From the NCBI RefSeq assembly GCF_003116835.1, contig NZ_BFFO01000001.1:124001-188000 (forward strand): 64,000 nt of DNA. Direction: 5' to 3'. The notes below the pieces were generated by a model. That model worked only from the letters and a program-made list of their open reading frames with translations. It was not told where the DNA came from and did no database searches. How positions within the stretch are numbered: position 1 is the stretch's first letter; the number at the start of each line of letters is the position of its first letter. Below are positions 44,792 through 55,206 of this stretch, in pieces. Source of the stretch: Lactococcus termiticola (lineage in GTDB: Bacteria; Bacillota; Bacilli; Lactobacillales; Streptococcaceae). The position numbers and the translations under genes were made by a program.

Positions 44792-46189
44792 ATGGAAAAT
44801 GAACAGGACAATGCACCCAAGCGGGGGCTGAAAAACCGCCACATTCAAATCATCGCCATTGCCGGAACCATCGGGACCGGGCTCTTTCTAGGGGCCGGCG
44901 ACTCCATCCACAAGACCGGGCCTACTATTTTGCTGGTCTACCTCATCATCGGGACCATCATGTATCTCCTCTTGAGGGCCATCGGCGAGATGCTCTATCA
45001 GGACACGGACCAGCACTCCTTCCTCAACTTTGTGACCCGCTACGTTGGCCACAAAGCCGGCTACTTTACCCAATGGACCTACTGGCTGGTCGTGATTTTC
45101 ATGGCCATGGCCGAGCTGACTGCTGTCGGGACCTACCTCCAGCTCTGGTTGCCCAATGTGCCGACCTGGGTCACTGAGCCGGTCATCCTGGTCATCCTCG
45201 TCCTGCTCAATACGCTGAACGCCAAGTTCTTCGGCGAGACCGAGTTCTGGTTCGGGATCATCAAGGTGGCGGCGATCTTCGGGATTATCCTGACCGCCAT
45301 CATCATGCTTTTTGGCCAGTTTCATTATAATGCTAACTTCCAGGGCGACCATATCGCAGGCACGGTCTCTCTTACCAATATCTTCAAGGACTTCCACTTT
45401 GCCCCTCATGGCTTAAATAACTTCTTTGCTGCCTTCCAGCTGGTCATGTTTGCCTTTGTCGGGATGGAATTTATCGGGATGACAGCGGCCGAGACACTCG
45501 ACCCTCAAAAAACACTGAAGAAAGCCATCAACCAGATTCCAATCCGGATTCTCTTCTTCTACATTGGGGCTCTTCTTGCCATCATGGCCATCTTAAACTG
45601 GCGTGAAATTCCTGCTGGTCAGTCGCCATTTGTCATGGTCTTCCAGCTCATCGGCGTCAAGTGGGCGGCTAATATCATCAACTTTGTCGTCTTGACCTCT
45701 GCGGGTTCTGCCCTGAATTCCGCCCTCTTCTCAACTTCGAGAAATCTTTATTCGCTCTCAAACACTATGGGTGGCAACGCCACAAAGCCATTTACCAAGC
45801 TTTCTAAAAACGGTATCCCGCTGAACGCCCTCTTGTTCACAGCCCTCTTGATTTTCATCACGCCTTTTATCTCGCTGATTCCGGCTGTGTCAAATGCCTT
45901 TATCTTCATCACTTCTGTGGCGACCAATCTCTTCATCGTCGTCTATGTGATGACTCTGATTACCTACCTGAAGTACCGCAAGTCTAAAGATTATAAGGCT
46001 GATGGCTTCAAGGTACCGGCACCGAAGGTCTTTATCCCGATTGCCCTCGTTGCCTTTATCCTGATTTTTGTCTCCCTCTTCTTCTTCAAGGACACACTGA
46101 TTCCAGCCATCGGTACTGTCGTATGGATTCTGGTCTTTGGCCTGATTTCTTGGATGAAGAAAGACCATCATTTAGAAAACAAAGCATAA
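44792..46189 (+). CDS. Amino-acid permease, AAT family
   Basis: A 465-residue, 12-TM transporter of the APC superfamily. It starts GLKNRHIQIIAIAGTIGTGLFLGAG, the conserved first segment of the AAT group (LysP, AroP, GabP, AnsP types), and has FVGMEFIGMTAAE in TM6. It is a proton symporter for an amino acid; which one cannot be read from sequence. It has its own promoter, GGGAG ribosome binding site and terminator, so it is monocistronic. Confidence 0.9.
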   Translation: MENEQDNAPKRGLKNRHIQIIAIAGTIGTGLFLGAGDSIHKTGPTILLVYLIIGTIMYLLLRAIGEMLYQDTDQHSFLNFVTRYVGHKAGYFTQWTYWLVVIFMAMAELTAVGTYLQLWLPNVPTWVTEPVILVILVLLNTLNAKFFGETEFWFGIIKVAAIFGIILTAIIMLFGQFHYNANFQGDHIAGTVSLTNIFKDFHFAPHGLNNFFAAFQLVMFAFVGMEFIGMTAAETLDPQKTLKKAINQIPIRILFFYIGALLAIMAILNWREIPAGQSPFVMVFQLIGVKWAANIINFVVLTSAGSALNSALFSTSRNLYSLSNTMGGNATKPFTKLSKNGIPLNALLFTALLIFITPFISLIPAVSNAFIFITSVATNLFIVVYVMTLITYLKYRKSKDYKADGFKVPAPKVFIPIALVAFILIFVSLFFFKDTLIPAIGTVVWILVFGLISWMKKDHHLENKA

Positions 46190-46190
46190 G

Positions 46191-46216
46191 AAAAAGCAGG
46201 TCTTGCCTGCTTTTTT
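46191..46216. terminator. Permease terminator (bidirectional)
   Basis: AAAAAGCAGG-TCTTG-CCTGCTTTTTT; also serves the convergent gene, whose stop lies in its right arm. Confidence 0.8.
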
Positions 46217-46754
46217 AGTGTGGAATTTTTATGGTCAAGCCAGCATCATCAGACTCCCATTTCTGAGAGAAGATAGAAAAGCGGAAATTCCCCTTAGCCT
46301 GGCCTAAAAGCCCGCTGGCCGTGATTTGGGCAGGGTAGGTTTTGCCGGGATTGACGCTGACATCTTTTAGCTTTGTCGTATCAATGCTCAGGCTCCTGTC
46401 ATAGGCCTTGCCCGGCTGGCTCACGAGAAGGTAGCTGTCTGCAAAGCCCTCCAGGTCAATCTTTTCCTTGCTCTTATTCGTAAAATCAAAATAGAGGACC
46501 AGACTCTGCTCACCATTGCTCGCCGTCAAGATTTCCTCTGACGTCAGCTTGATGGTCTCATGCTCAGTCGTTGCCGTCTGCTTGGCTTGATCGTAGCGGA
46601 TGCGGTCATTTTGAAAGGCTCGGCTGTCTAAAACTTTTAGATTAACCGTATTTTGAGGCTGATTCTGAAAATGTAGAAAGGTCATCGTCCCCACAACAAC
46701 GAGCAGCATGGCGATGAGCATGATGATGAGATAGAGCGAAATTTTCTTTTTCAT
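46215..46754 (-). CDS. Membrane-anchored uncharacterised protein (DUF5067/DUF4352-like)
   Basis: A 179-residue protein with one N-terminal membrane segment (about 5-27) and an extracellular beta-rich domain (QSLVLYFDFTNKSKEKIDLEGF... and VNPGKTYPAQI), resembling the immunoglobulin-like DUF4352/DUF5067 domains of Gram-positive surface proteins. No lipobox cysteine, so it stays as a membrane anchor. Promoter TATAAT near 46777 and GGGAGG before the ATG. Function unknown. Confidence 0.7.
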   Translation of the reverse strand: MKKKISLYLIIMLIAMLLVVVGTMTFLHFQNQPQNTVNLKVLDSRAFQNDRIRYDQAKQTATTEHETIKLTSEEILTASNGEQSLVLYFDFTNKSKEKIDLEGFADSYLLVSQPGKAYDRSLSIDTTKLKDVSVNPGKTYPAQITASGLLGQAKGNFRFSIFSQKWESDDAGLTIKIPH

Positions 46755-46837
46755 GGAGCGTCCTCCCAGCTTTATTATAGCTTAATATCTTCTCTATGAC
46801 CATCATCTTCCAGATTTGGAATCAGGACCGAGTAGAT

Positions 46838-47022
46838 CGGAAGAAATGCTGCAAAAACATTGTGAAAAATAGAGAAAGCTGAGACCATCAGGGCTCAGCT
46901 TTTAGGAATGAAAGCCGAAGAAAAGAGGAAGGCTAGGCCTTCCTCTTCTGCAGATAGTCTTGGAAAGTTTTGGCAATCCTACTTCCTGCCCACAGTATTC
47001 ATGTGTTTTCTGAACGCAACGG
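46838..47022 (-). repeat. Structured intergenic repeat, copy 8, interrupted
   Basis: Left arm GAAATGCTGCAAAAACATTGTG, hairpin B AAAGCTGAG...CTCAGCTTT with reverse apex (GAGCCC-TGAT-GGTCTC read on the minus strand), then AGGAATGAAAGCCGAAG of hairpin A. It is then broken by about 70 bp (46921-46990) before the right end CACAGT...GAACGCAACGG. The extra segment has its own 11-bp hairpin (AAGAGGAAGGC...GCCTTCCTCTT). It abuts the recA stop codon. Confidence 0.75.
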
Positions 47023-47025
47023 CCC

Positions 47026-48201
47026 TTATTCCAATTCCAACTCAATCTCTTCTTCGACTTCTTCCTTCTTAGCAGCTGCCTTCTTCTTTGGAGCGGCTTT
47101 TTTCTTAGGAGCTTCTTCTTCAGATTCAGCGATATCTTGCTTGTCGAGAAGGCCGTATTTTTCACGGATCATGTGGTCGATTTCGTCAAAGACTTCTGGG
47201 TGTTCAGCCAGGTAAGCCTTGGCTTTTTCAGCACCCTGACCGATTTTTTCATCATTGTATGAGAACCAGGCCCCAGACTTCTTGATGATGTCTTCATCAA
47301 CAGCAATCTTGAGCAGCTCACCAGTCTTAGAAATTCCTTCGCCAAACATCATGTCCACAAGGGCCACCTTGAAAGGCGGAGCAATCTTGTTTTTGACGAC
47401 TTTAATTTTGGTTTCCTTACCGATTTGCTTCTTATTATCGCCACTGCCTTCTTCAATCTTGGTCGAACCACGCACATCCAGACGGACTGAGGCGTAGAAC
47501 TTGAGGGCACGCCCACCAGGCGTGGTTTCAGGGCTACCAAACATGACGCCGACTTTTTCACGGAGCTGGTTGATAAAGATAGCTGTCGTCTTGGTCCGGT
47601 TGATGTGGCCAGCCAGCTTACGCATGGCCTGGCTCATCATACGGGCTTGAAGACCGACAGAGCTATCACCGATTTCGCCGTCAATTTCGGCCTTAGGCAC
47701 AAGAGCTGCGACTGAGTCGATGACCACCAGGTCAACCGCACCAGAGGTAATCAGCTTTTCAGCGATTTGCAGACCTTGTTCGCCGTAGTCAGGCTGTGAA
47801 AGCAAGAGCTCGTCGATGTTGACGCCGAGCGCCTTGGCGTATTCTGGGTCGAGGGCATTTTCCGCATCGATATAAGCCACGATACCGCCTTCTTTTTGTA
47901 CGGCTGCCGCAGCGTGGAGTGCAACAGTCGTCTTACCAGATGATTCTGGTCCGTAAATTTCAACGATACGGCCTTTAGGATAACCACCAGCACCGAGGGC
48001 GATGTCGAGGGCCAGTGAGCCTGAGCTCATGACTGAGACCTTCTGGTTGGCCGCTTCGCCGAGTCGCATGAGCGAGCCCTTCCCGAAGTCTTTTTCGATT
48101 ACTTCGAGAGCCTTAGCCAGGGCCTTGTCTCTATCTTCTCCATATTTTTTAGTAATGTCATCAAAATTTGTTTTTTTCTTGGTTGCCATTAAATTCTCCA
48201 T
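47026..48201 (-). CDS. recA: RecA recombinase
   Basis: A 391-residue RecA: Walker [10 protein letters not shown] (about 73-81), [22 protein letters not shown], and DNA-binding loops. It carries out strand exchange in repair and transformation. After the usual core comes a long Lys/Ala then Glu-rich tail ([20 protein letters not shown]). The promoter's predicted start leaves only about a 10-nt leader, with GGGAGG at its very 5' end. The start could also be ATG 48189 (MATKKK), which has its own GGAG. Confidence 0.97.
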   Translation of the reverse strand: MENLMATKKKTNFDDITKKYGEDRDKALAKALEVIEKDFGKGSLMRLGEAANQKVSVMSSGSLALDIALGAGGYPKGRIVEIYGPESSGKTTVALHAAAAVQKEGGIVAYIDAENALDPEYAKALGVNIDELLLSQPDYGEQGLQIAEKLITSGAVDLVVIDSVAALVPKAEIDGEIGDSSVGLQARMMSQAMRKLAGHINRTKTTAIFINQLREKVGVMFGSPETTPGGRALKFYASVRLDVRGSTKIEEGSGDNKKQIGKETKIKVVKNKIAPPFKVALVDMMFGEGISKTGELLKIAVDEDIIKKSGAWFSYNDEKIGQGAEKAKAYLAEHPEVFDEIDHMIREKYGLLDKQDIAESEEEAPKKKAAPKKKAAAKKEEVEEEIELELE

Positions 48202-48217
48202 TCATTTAATCCTCCCT

Positions 48218-48223
48218 ATTATA
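48218..48223 (-). promoter_or_regulatory. recA -10 box
   Basis: TGT-TATAAT followed directly by AGGGAGG on the minus strand, a very short leader. No LexA/DinR box seen. Confidence 0.6.
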
Positions 48224-48315
48224 ACATGTTTTCAGGCTTTTTAATAGCTGATGAATCGCATACTATATCCGGAAAAATCTGGGATTTGTCAATGGCTGAA
48301 GCAGGCTTTTGGGCA

Positions 48316-48347
48316 ATAAAAAATGAAGAAAGCTCTGCTTTCTCCAT
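48316..48347 (-). terminator. era terminator
   Basis: On the minus strand ATGGAGAAAGC-AGA-GCTTTCTTCAT with one G:U pair, followed by six T. Confidence 0.75.
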
Positions 48348-48358
48348 CTGATACCTTC

Positions 48359-49270
48359 TTACATATAATCTTCCTTCCGATAACCAAAGTCGGACAGGTC
48401 CATCTTCCGGTCCCGCCAGTCGTTCTTGATTTTGACCCAGGTCTCGAGATAGACCTTGTCACCGAGCATGAGCTCGATGTCACGCCGGGCCAGCTGGCCA
48501 ATCTTCTTGATCATACCGCCGCCCTTGCCGAGGATAATCCCCTTCTGGCTCTTGCGCTCGACAATGATGGTCGCCATGATATGGATCTTCCCGGTCTCTT
48601 CGTCCCGCTTCATGCTGTCGGTTGTCACAGCGATACTATGAGGAATTTCTTCTCTGGTCAAGAGCAGGATTTTTTCACGGATCATCTCTGAGACCAAAAA
48701 ACGTTCGGGATGGTCGGTAATCTGGTCAGCCGGGAAGTACTGAGGTCCTTCGTCCAGCTTGCTTGAGAGGGTGTCAATCAGGGCTGAGGTGTTATTGCCC
48801 TGAAGTGCTGAAATCGGCACGACTTCTGCAAAATCCATCTGACTGGTATAATCTGAAACAATCTCAAAGAGCCGGTCTGGATGGACCTTATCGATTTTAT
48901 TGACCACCAAAAGGACGGGCACTTCAGCCTTTTTCAAACGTTCGATAATCATGTCCTCACCGGTAGAACGAGGCTCATCGGCCGCCACCATAAAGAGGAC
49001 CACGTCACATTCCCGCAGGGTCGAGTAGGCCGACTGGACCATGAAGTCACCCAAGGCATTGTGGGGCTTGTGAATTCCAGGCGTGTCAATGAAGACAATC
49101 TGCTCTGTATCGGTCGTGTAGATCCCTTGAATCTTATTTCTCGTGGTCTGTGGCTTATCACTCATGATGGCAATCTTCTGCCCCATGACATGGTTGAGGA
49201 AGGTCGATTTCCCAACATTTGGTCGCCCAAGAATGGCGACAAATCCTGATTTGAAAGTATTTTCTGTCAT
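48359..49270 (-). CDS. era: GTPase Era
   Basis: A 303-residue essential GTPase for 16S rRNA maturation and 30S assembly. G1 [10 protein letters not shown]3 DTPGIH, G4 NKID, then a C-terminal KH RNA-binding domain (about 205-300, with [11 protein letters not shown]). Start at ATG 49270 ([13 protein letters not shown]), 6 nt after TGC-TACAAT and with no Shine-Dalgarno; a 12-codon upstream extension reads through the -10. Confidence 0.96.
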   Translation of the reverse strand: MTENTFKSGFVAILGRPNVGKSTFLNHVMGQKIAIMSDKPQTTRNKIQGIYTTDTEQIVFIDTPGIHKPHNALGDFMVQSAYSTLRECDVVLFMVAADEPRSTGEDMIIERLKKAEVPVLLVVNKIDKVHPDRLFEIVSDYTSQMDFAEVVPISALQGNNTSALIDTLSSKLDEGPQYFPADQITDHPERFLVSEMIREKILLLTREEIPHSIAVTTDSMKRDEETGKIHIMATIIVERKSQKGIILGKGGGMIKKIGQLARRDIELMLGDKVYLETWVKIKNDWRDRKMDLSDFGYRKEDYM

Positions 49271-49276
49271 ATCGCT

Positions 49277-49282
49277 ATTGTA
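49277..49282 (-). promoter_or_regulatory. era -10 box, leaderless type
   Basis: TGC-TACAAT, then AGCGAT, then ATG on the minus strand. Confidence 0.6.
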
Positions 49283-49320
49283 GCAAAAAAGCTGGCTTTC
49301 TGCCAACTTTGCTTTAGAAC

Positions 49321-50907
49321 TTAATAACTAGACAACCACTCCTTCCAAACTCGCTCAAAGCCAGCCTCCACAGCCCGAGCAAAACCAGCTTCATCCTGAA
49401 AAAGCTTCGAAGCAAAGAGCTTAGAACGAAGTCCTGCCCTCAACTCACTGATCCGGTCCAAATCAAAGGCCAAATCACAACCCTTACGAATAAAGTCATC
49501 TTCATTTTTAGCAATCAGCTCGTCTAAGCCCAGGACCCGATTGACAGAAGCTGTCCCCCTCGACTGCATGGTGCTTCCTGGCATGGTCAGGGTTGGGATG
49601 CCCATGGTAGCCTGCTCGATCGTGATGGTCAAGCCGCTAAAGGGCAGGCTGTCCAGGGCGATATCGGCCAGCTGATAGGCCTGGTAGTGACTGGCCAGGC
49701 TGTCCGACCTTAAAATCAGGCGGTCTTCAGGGATTCCTAGCCCCGCAAAGTCCTGCTTGATTTGCTCTTTTTTCATGTGGCTGAACATATTGGTCCGGTA
49801 AATCAAAAGCTTGGAGTCCGGCACGGCCTTAAGGAGCCTGCTCCAGAGTTCTAGGGTCTGTTCTGAGAGCTTGGAGAGGTCGTTAAAACTGCCAAAAGTG
49901 ATATAGCCATTAGCCTTGACCGGAGCCTCACCCAGCTCTGGAAGGACCTGCTCTTTTTCATTAAAGCTAAAGCGGTGGAGGCCTGAAGGCAGATAAAAGG
50001 GCTTTTCTGTGTAGCCGTCCGCCTCATTTTCCGGCAAGACAAAGTCGTCCGCCCAGATATAGTCGATTTCCTGGATGCCCAGACTGTTGACAAAGCCCAA
50101 ATACTGCATCTGGATAGGGGCAGGCTTGTAGAACATGGTAAAGCTCCGGGTATGCGTATAGCCCCCCAGGTCGATGAGAATGTCTATCCCATCTGAGAAA
50201 ATCTTGTCGGCAAGCTCTTCATTTGACATTGCCTGACAGTCGATAAAGGTCAGGCCGGTCGCCTTGATTCGCTCCGTGACCTTATCCGCCTCATCCGTCG
50301 TCGAATAGAGGCGGATGTTAAAACGCTCCTGGTCATGATTTTCCAATAATGGAAGGACGAACTGCATCATGGCATGGCTCTTAAAATCCGACGAAATGTA
50401 GGCGATACTGAGCTTTTCGCCCGCTTCCTTGTCAAACTTAGGATGGAAGAAGGCCGGCTTTTCCGCCAGGAGCTTGCGGCGAAAGAGCTCGACCTTGTCC
50501 TCCAACATGGCTTTGATTTGGGCCTGGCTGTATTTGCCAGATTTAAGTATTGAAATCGCCTCCGTCGCAAAAGAACCCTCGTCCAGCTTGATAGCCAACG
50601 AGCGTTCATAGTAGGCGATAGACTTGTCCGCATCATAAAAATAATAAAGCCAACCCAAAATCGAGAGAATCCCCTCAGCATCATGGTAGAGAAAAAGCGT
50701 GTTCTCATAGCAAATTCGGGCATTATCCCAGTCTTCTAGGCTAAAATAAGCGTTGCCAAATTTCCGCCAGAACTCTGCCTGCTCTTTTGGAGATAGGCCT
50801 TTCAGGTCCTTACTGGCCAGAAGATATTCCTGGACTGCCTCAAAATATTTGCCCTGGTTCAGTGCCAGGTCGCCTTGCGAGGAATGGATATCGAATGTCT
50901 TGTTCAT
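49321..50907 (-). CDS. TPR plus GT41 (O-GlcNAc transferase-like) glycosyltransferase
   Basis: A 528-residue protein. The N-terminal third (about 5-105) has tetratricopeptide-like helices ([26 protein letters not shown]). The rest matches the OGT catalytic fold: [16 protein letters not shown] (His178, at the place of the OGT catalytic-region His), [46 protein letters not shown] and [28 protein letters not shown]. Such enzymes put GlcNAc or other sugars on Ser/Thr of proteins; bacterial targets include flagellins and adhesins. No target is evident nearby. It is alone, behind a leaderless-type promoter. Confidence 0.82.
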   Translation of the reverse strand: MNKTFDIHSSQGDLALNQGKYFEAVQEYLLASKDLKGLSPKEQAEFWRKFGNAYFSLEDWDNARICYENTLFLYHDAEGILSILGWLYYFYDADKSIAYYERSLAIKLDEGSFATEAISILKSGKYSQAQIKAMLEDKVELFRRKLLAEKPAFFHPKFDKEAGEKLSIAYISSDFKSHAMMQFVLPLLENHDQERFNIRLYSTTDEADKVTERIKATGLTFIDCQAMSNEELADKIFSDGIDILIDLGGYTHTRSFTMFYKPAPIQMQYLGFVNSLGIQEIDYIWADDFVLPENEADGYTEKPFYLPSGLHRFSFNEKEQVLPELGEAPVKANGYITFGSFNDLSKLSEQTLELWSRLLKAVPDSKLLIYRTNMFSHMKKEQIKQDFAGLGIPEDRLILRSDSLASHYQAYQLADIALDSLPFSGLTITIEQATMGIPTLTMPGSTMQSRGTASVNRVLGLDELIAKNEDDFIRKGCDLAFDLDRISELRAGLRSKLFASKLFQDEAGFARAVEAGFERVWKEWLSSY

Positions 50908-50913
50908 AGTTAA

Positions 50914-50919
50914 ATTATA
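50914..50919 (-). promoter_or_regulatory. GT41-gene -10 box, leaderless type
   Basis: TGT-TATAAT, then TTAACT, then ATG on the minus strand; same last 9 bases and spacer as the LCP gene promoter. Confidence 0.6.
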
Positions 50920-50927
50920 ACACACTC

Positions 50928-50950
50928 AAAAAAGAGCCCTAAGGCTCTTT
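50928..50950 (-). terminator. Terminator downstream of the dpp operon
   Basis: AAAGAGCC-TTAG-GGCTCTTTTTT on the minus strand, beyond repeat copy 9. Confidence 0.75.
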
Positions 50951-50964
50951 CAATCTGCTGATGT

Positions 50965-51100
50965 TTCATAAATTTCGAGAAAAGCACTGTGAGGCCGGAA
51001 GCGAAGCTTAACGGCTTCCATTCCTAACTGTCGAGCCCAAAGGTCTCGACAGTTGCCTTCTTTCACGGTGTTTTCTCAGAATTTCTTCTACTCTACTCTA
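50965..51100 (+). repeat. Structured intergenic repeat, copy 9 (complete)
   Basis: Outer arms near 50970-50992 and 51063-51084 pair over about 20 bp with small bulges. Hairpin A (GAAGC...GCTTC) and hairpin B ACTGTCGAG...CTCGACAGT closing GAGCCC-AAA-GGTCTC. Right flank CTACTCTACTCTAC is the complement of the terminal motif GTGGAGTGGAG. Downstream of dppF. Confidence 0.88.
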
Positions 51101-51159
51101 CTATCTGAAAAATTTTTTATCACTCTACAAGAATAAGATTTTTCTAGGCTCTGAGAATT

Positions 51160-52098
<939 letters not shown>

Positions 52099-53148
52099 TT
52101 ATTCAGCCTCCCCCTTTAACATTTGACTCCAGCGTTCCCAGCGCGCTTTTATCTTATCAGATGGCTCAACTTTAGGTGCACGTGAATCAAGGAGCCAAGT
52201 TTTTGCATAATGGGTAGGAGAAACTTCAAAATAAGGTGGTTCCTCTTCAAAATCAATATCTAACGCATATTTATTACGTGCAGCAAAGGCATCCCCTTTG
52301 GGAGGATTCAACAAATCAGGAGGTGTCCCTGGAATTGAAACTAGACGATCAGCATCAGAATCAACCATAGGCATAGAATCTAAAAGTCCCCATGTATATG
52401 GATGTTGTGGATTATAAAAAATTTCTTCAACCGTCCCATATTCTACAATTTCCCCCGCATACATAACAGCAACTTTATCAGCAAAACCTGCAACAACTCC
52501 CAAATCGTGAGTAATGAAAATAATAGATGATTCAATACGTTGTTGTAACTCAGACATCATGTGCATAATTTGTGCTTGAATAGTAACATCAAGCGCCGTT
52601 GTTGGTTCATCAGCGATTAATATTTCTGGGTCTCCAGCAAGTGCAATCGCAATAACAGCACGTTGGCGCATTCCTCCAGACCATTGATGCGGATAATCCT
52701 TGATATGCTTTTCAGCATCTGGGATTCCAACTTGTTTCATAAGTTCTAAAGCACGCGCGAGCGCTTCTTTTTTCTTCATTCCCTTATGCTTAATCAAAGG
52801 TTCCGCAATTTGTTTTCCAATTTGCATCGTTGGGTCTAAAGAAGTCATAGGATCTTGGAAAATCATAGAAATTTCATTTCCGCGGAGCTTTTGCCATTCT
52901 ACTTCTGTATTTTTTAGTAAATCTTTTCCTTTATAGAGAAGTTGTCCTTCTGGAATTTCTGCATTTGAAGCATTTAAGCCCATCAATGTTTTAGTCGTTA
53001 CTGACTTACCTGAGCCAGATTCTCCTACAATAGCTATCGTTTGCCCCTTATCCAAGTCAAACGAAACATTACGGATAGCCTTTACTTGTCCAGCATAAGT
53101 TTTAAAATTTACGTGTAGATTTTTTACTTCTAATATTTTTTCAGCCAT
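52099..53148 (-). CDS. dppD: Dipeptide/oligopeptide ABC transporter ATPase DppD
   Basis: A 349-residue ATPase: Walker [10 protein letters not shown], signature [15 protein letters not shown], Walker B ILIADEP, and the C-terminal oligopeptide-transporter extension (ending in a Cys-free [14 protein letters not shown] variant of the usual Cys-rich patch). Third-from-last gene of the operon. AT-rich throughout, unlike the flanking chromosome. Confidence 0.93.
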   Translation of the reverse strand: MAEKILEVKNLHVNFKTYAGQVKAIRNVSFDLDKGQTIAIVGESGSGKSVTTKTLMGLNASNAEIPEGQLLYKGKDLLKNTEVEWQKLRGNEISMIFQDPMTSLDPTMQIGKQIAEPLIKHKGMKKKEALARALELMKQVGIPDAEKHIKDYPHQWSGGMRQRAVIAIALAGDPEILIADEPTTALDVTIQAQIMHMMSELQQRIESSIIFITHDLGVVAGFADKVAVMYAGEIVEYGTVEEIFYNPQHPYTWGLLDSMPMVDSDADRLVSIPGTPPDLLNPPKGDAFAARNKYALDIDFEEEPPYFEVSPTHYAKTWLLDSRAPKVEPSDKIKARWERWSQMLKGEAE

Positions 53149-53151
53149 TTC

Positions 53152-54186
53152 TCAGTCCTCACTAGATTTAGGGTCAAATGCGTCACGCAATCCATAACCA
53201 AATAGGAAGAATGAAAGTGACAACAAACACAGTACAACAGCAGGAACCGCCAATTGGAATGGATAAAATTGAAGACTTGAAATACCATCAGAAATCAAAG
53301 AACCAAGTGATGATGTTGGAGGTTTAACTCCAAGGTTAATCGCCGATAAAGTTGCCTCAGCAAAGATGACAGATGGAATATCAAACATGATTTGCACAAT
53401 GATAACTCCAAGCATATTAGGCAACAAATGACGAATCATAATACGGAATGTACTTTCACCCAAAGTACGCGAAGCCAAAATAAATTCACGTTCTTTCCAG
53501 CTTAATGTCAGATTACGCACTTGCCTAGCAATCCCTGTCCAAATAAACATACCTATTGCCAAAATAATTGATATAACTCCTTGTCCAAAGAGCATTCCAA
53601 GCATTGTAACAATAACAAGATAAGGAATTGAGGAGATAATTTCAATAATACGTTGCATGATATTATCCACCCTACCACCTATCCAGCCTGAAATTAAACC
53701 GTAAGTAATACCGATAAATATATCAAACAAAATAGCCGAAAAAGCAATCAAAAGTGAGATACGTAATCCAACAACAGTACGTTTTGCAAGAGAACGCCCC
53801 AGACTATCTGTTCCTAAAATAAATGATGTATCTTTTGGAACTTTCTGTACTTTATAAATATTTGTTGCATCTGTATTCCCAGGAGATGTAAAGTTGCCAT
53901 CCCAGCCTGGAATACCTACATTTCCAAGCTTTGGTGGCAAGTTTTTATAAACTTGCACCTTATTTGGATTGAAATTATTAGCAGATTTTTGTGGTACAAT
54001 CACGATTGAAACCAGAGCAAAAAGAATTGTAAAAACAACAACAACCATTGCTACAACTGCTACTTTATTTTTCTTAAATCGACGCCAAGCATCTTGCCAA
54101 AAAGTAAGAGCAGGTTTAGAAATTAATTCCATATCGTGGGTATCTTTTGTTCCCACGAGAGTAAACTTATTATTTATATTTTCCAT
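53152..54186 (-). CDS. dppC: Dipeptide/oligopeptide ABC transporter permease DppC
   Basis: A 344-residue permease with six membrane segments and the EAA-type loop (TLGESTFRIMIRHLLPNM). The long segment after the first TM (PQKSANNFNPNKVQVYKNLPP) is the extracellular OppC/DppC N-domain. It follows dppB by 15 nt; AT-rich like the rest of the block. Confidence 0.93.
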   Translation of the reverse strand: MENINNKFTLVGTKDTHDMELISKPALTFWQDAWRRFKKNKVAVVAMVVVVFTILFALVSIVIVPQKSANNFNPNKVQVYKNLPPKLGNVGIPGWDGNFTSPGNTDATNIYKVQKVPKDTSFILGTDSLGRSLAKRTVVGLRISLLIAFSAILFDIFIGITYGLISGWIGGRVDNIMQRIIEIISSIPYLVIVTMLGMLFGQGVISIILAIGMFIWTGIARQVRNLTLSWKEREFILASRTLGESTFRIMIRHLLPNMLGVIIVQIMFDIPSVIFAEATLSAINLGVKPPTSSLGSLISDGISSLQFYPFQLAVPAVVLCLLSLSFFLFGYGLRDAFDPKSSED

Positions 54187-54201
54187 TTTCTACTCTCCTC
54201 T

Positions 54202-55125
54202 CTAGTCTAACCTTACGCGTGGGTCAACGAATGCCGTAATGATATCTGTAATAAGAATCATAGCCATAAGCATGACCGCATAAACTATCGTTGTTCCCAT
54301 GATAACAGGGAAGTCTTTTGATGGAATAGAATTGACAAATTGTTGCCCAATACCTGGAATACTAAAGATAGACTCAATAAGAACTGAACCAGTCAACAAA
54401 GCAGCGGTCATTGGACCAATCAATGTCAACATAGGAATCATAGAATTACGCAATGCGTGCTTCCAAAGAACTTCTTTACTTGACAAACCTTTGGCACGTG
54501 CCAAAAGTATATAGTCCGAATTCAAAGATTCAATCATTTCAGAACGAACAAATGCAGTTACTTGCGCCATTGAAGCAAGGGATAGTGCAATCGCCGGCAT
54601 AACAGAAGTGCCACTCATAAATCCATCCCAGCCAGTAACTGGCAAAGCTTGTAAGGTATAACCAAATATCAAAAGCAGAACAGTACCCACAACAAATGAA
54701 GGAACTGAGAATGAAAATGTTGAGATAAGACTCAAAATGTTATCAACCCACGTGTTTCTGTAACGAGCAGAAAGTACCCCAAAAACTACCCCAAAAACAA
54801 TGGCAATAATCATGGCTTCAAGTCCAAGTTCAGCAGAAACTGGGAGACGTTGTCCAATCATCATACTTACAGGTTGATTAGTGTAAGTGAAAGATGTTCC
54901 AAAGTTACCAGTAAAGGCGTGCCCCAAATAAATAAGATATTGTACATAGAGTGGTTTATCCAACCCATAACTGTGCATCAATACTTGAAGCTGACTTGGA
55001 GACAGTTTAGGATTGTTGAAAGGTGTTCCTGGCATTACTTGCATCAAGAAAAAAGTTGCCGTAACCACCAAGAAAAGTGTCAGCACCATCAACAAAACAC
55101 GTTTCAAAATATATTTTGCTAGCAT
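54202..55125 (-). CDS. dppB: Dipeptide/oligopeptide ABC transporter permease DppB
   Basis: A 307-residue permease with six membrane segments and the EAA loop ARAKGLSSKEVLWKHALRN. It starts MLAKYILKRVLLMVLTLFLVV, standard for OppB/DppB. It lies 81 nt after dppA, with a possible weak hairpin (AAAAGTAGG/CCTTTTTT near 55150) between, a common place for partial termination so that binding protein exceeds permease. Confidence 0.93.
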   Translation of the reverse strand: MLAKYILKRVLLMVLTLFLVVTATFFLMQVMPGTPFNNPKLSPSQLQVLMHSYGLDKPLYVQYLIYLGHAFTGNFGTSFTYTNQPVSMMIGQRLPVSAELGLEAMIIAIVFGVVFGVLSARYRNTWVDNILSLISTFSFSVPSFVVGTVLLLIFGYTLQALPVTGWDGFMSGTSVMPAIALSLASMAQVTAFVRSEMIESLNSDYILLARAKGLSSKEVLWKHALRNSMIPMLTLIGPMTAALLTGSVLIESIFSIPGIGQQFVNSIPSKDFPVIMGTTIVYAVMLMAMILITDIITAFVDPRVRLD

Positions 55126-55206
55126 AAATAAATTTCCTTATAAAAACACGAAAAAGTAGGTACCTTTTTTAGGTCCTTGCTTCTTCGCCTGTTTATTTTC
55201 TATTTT

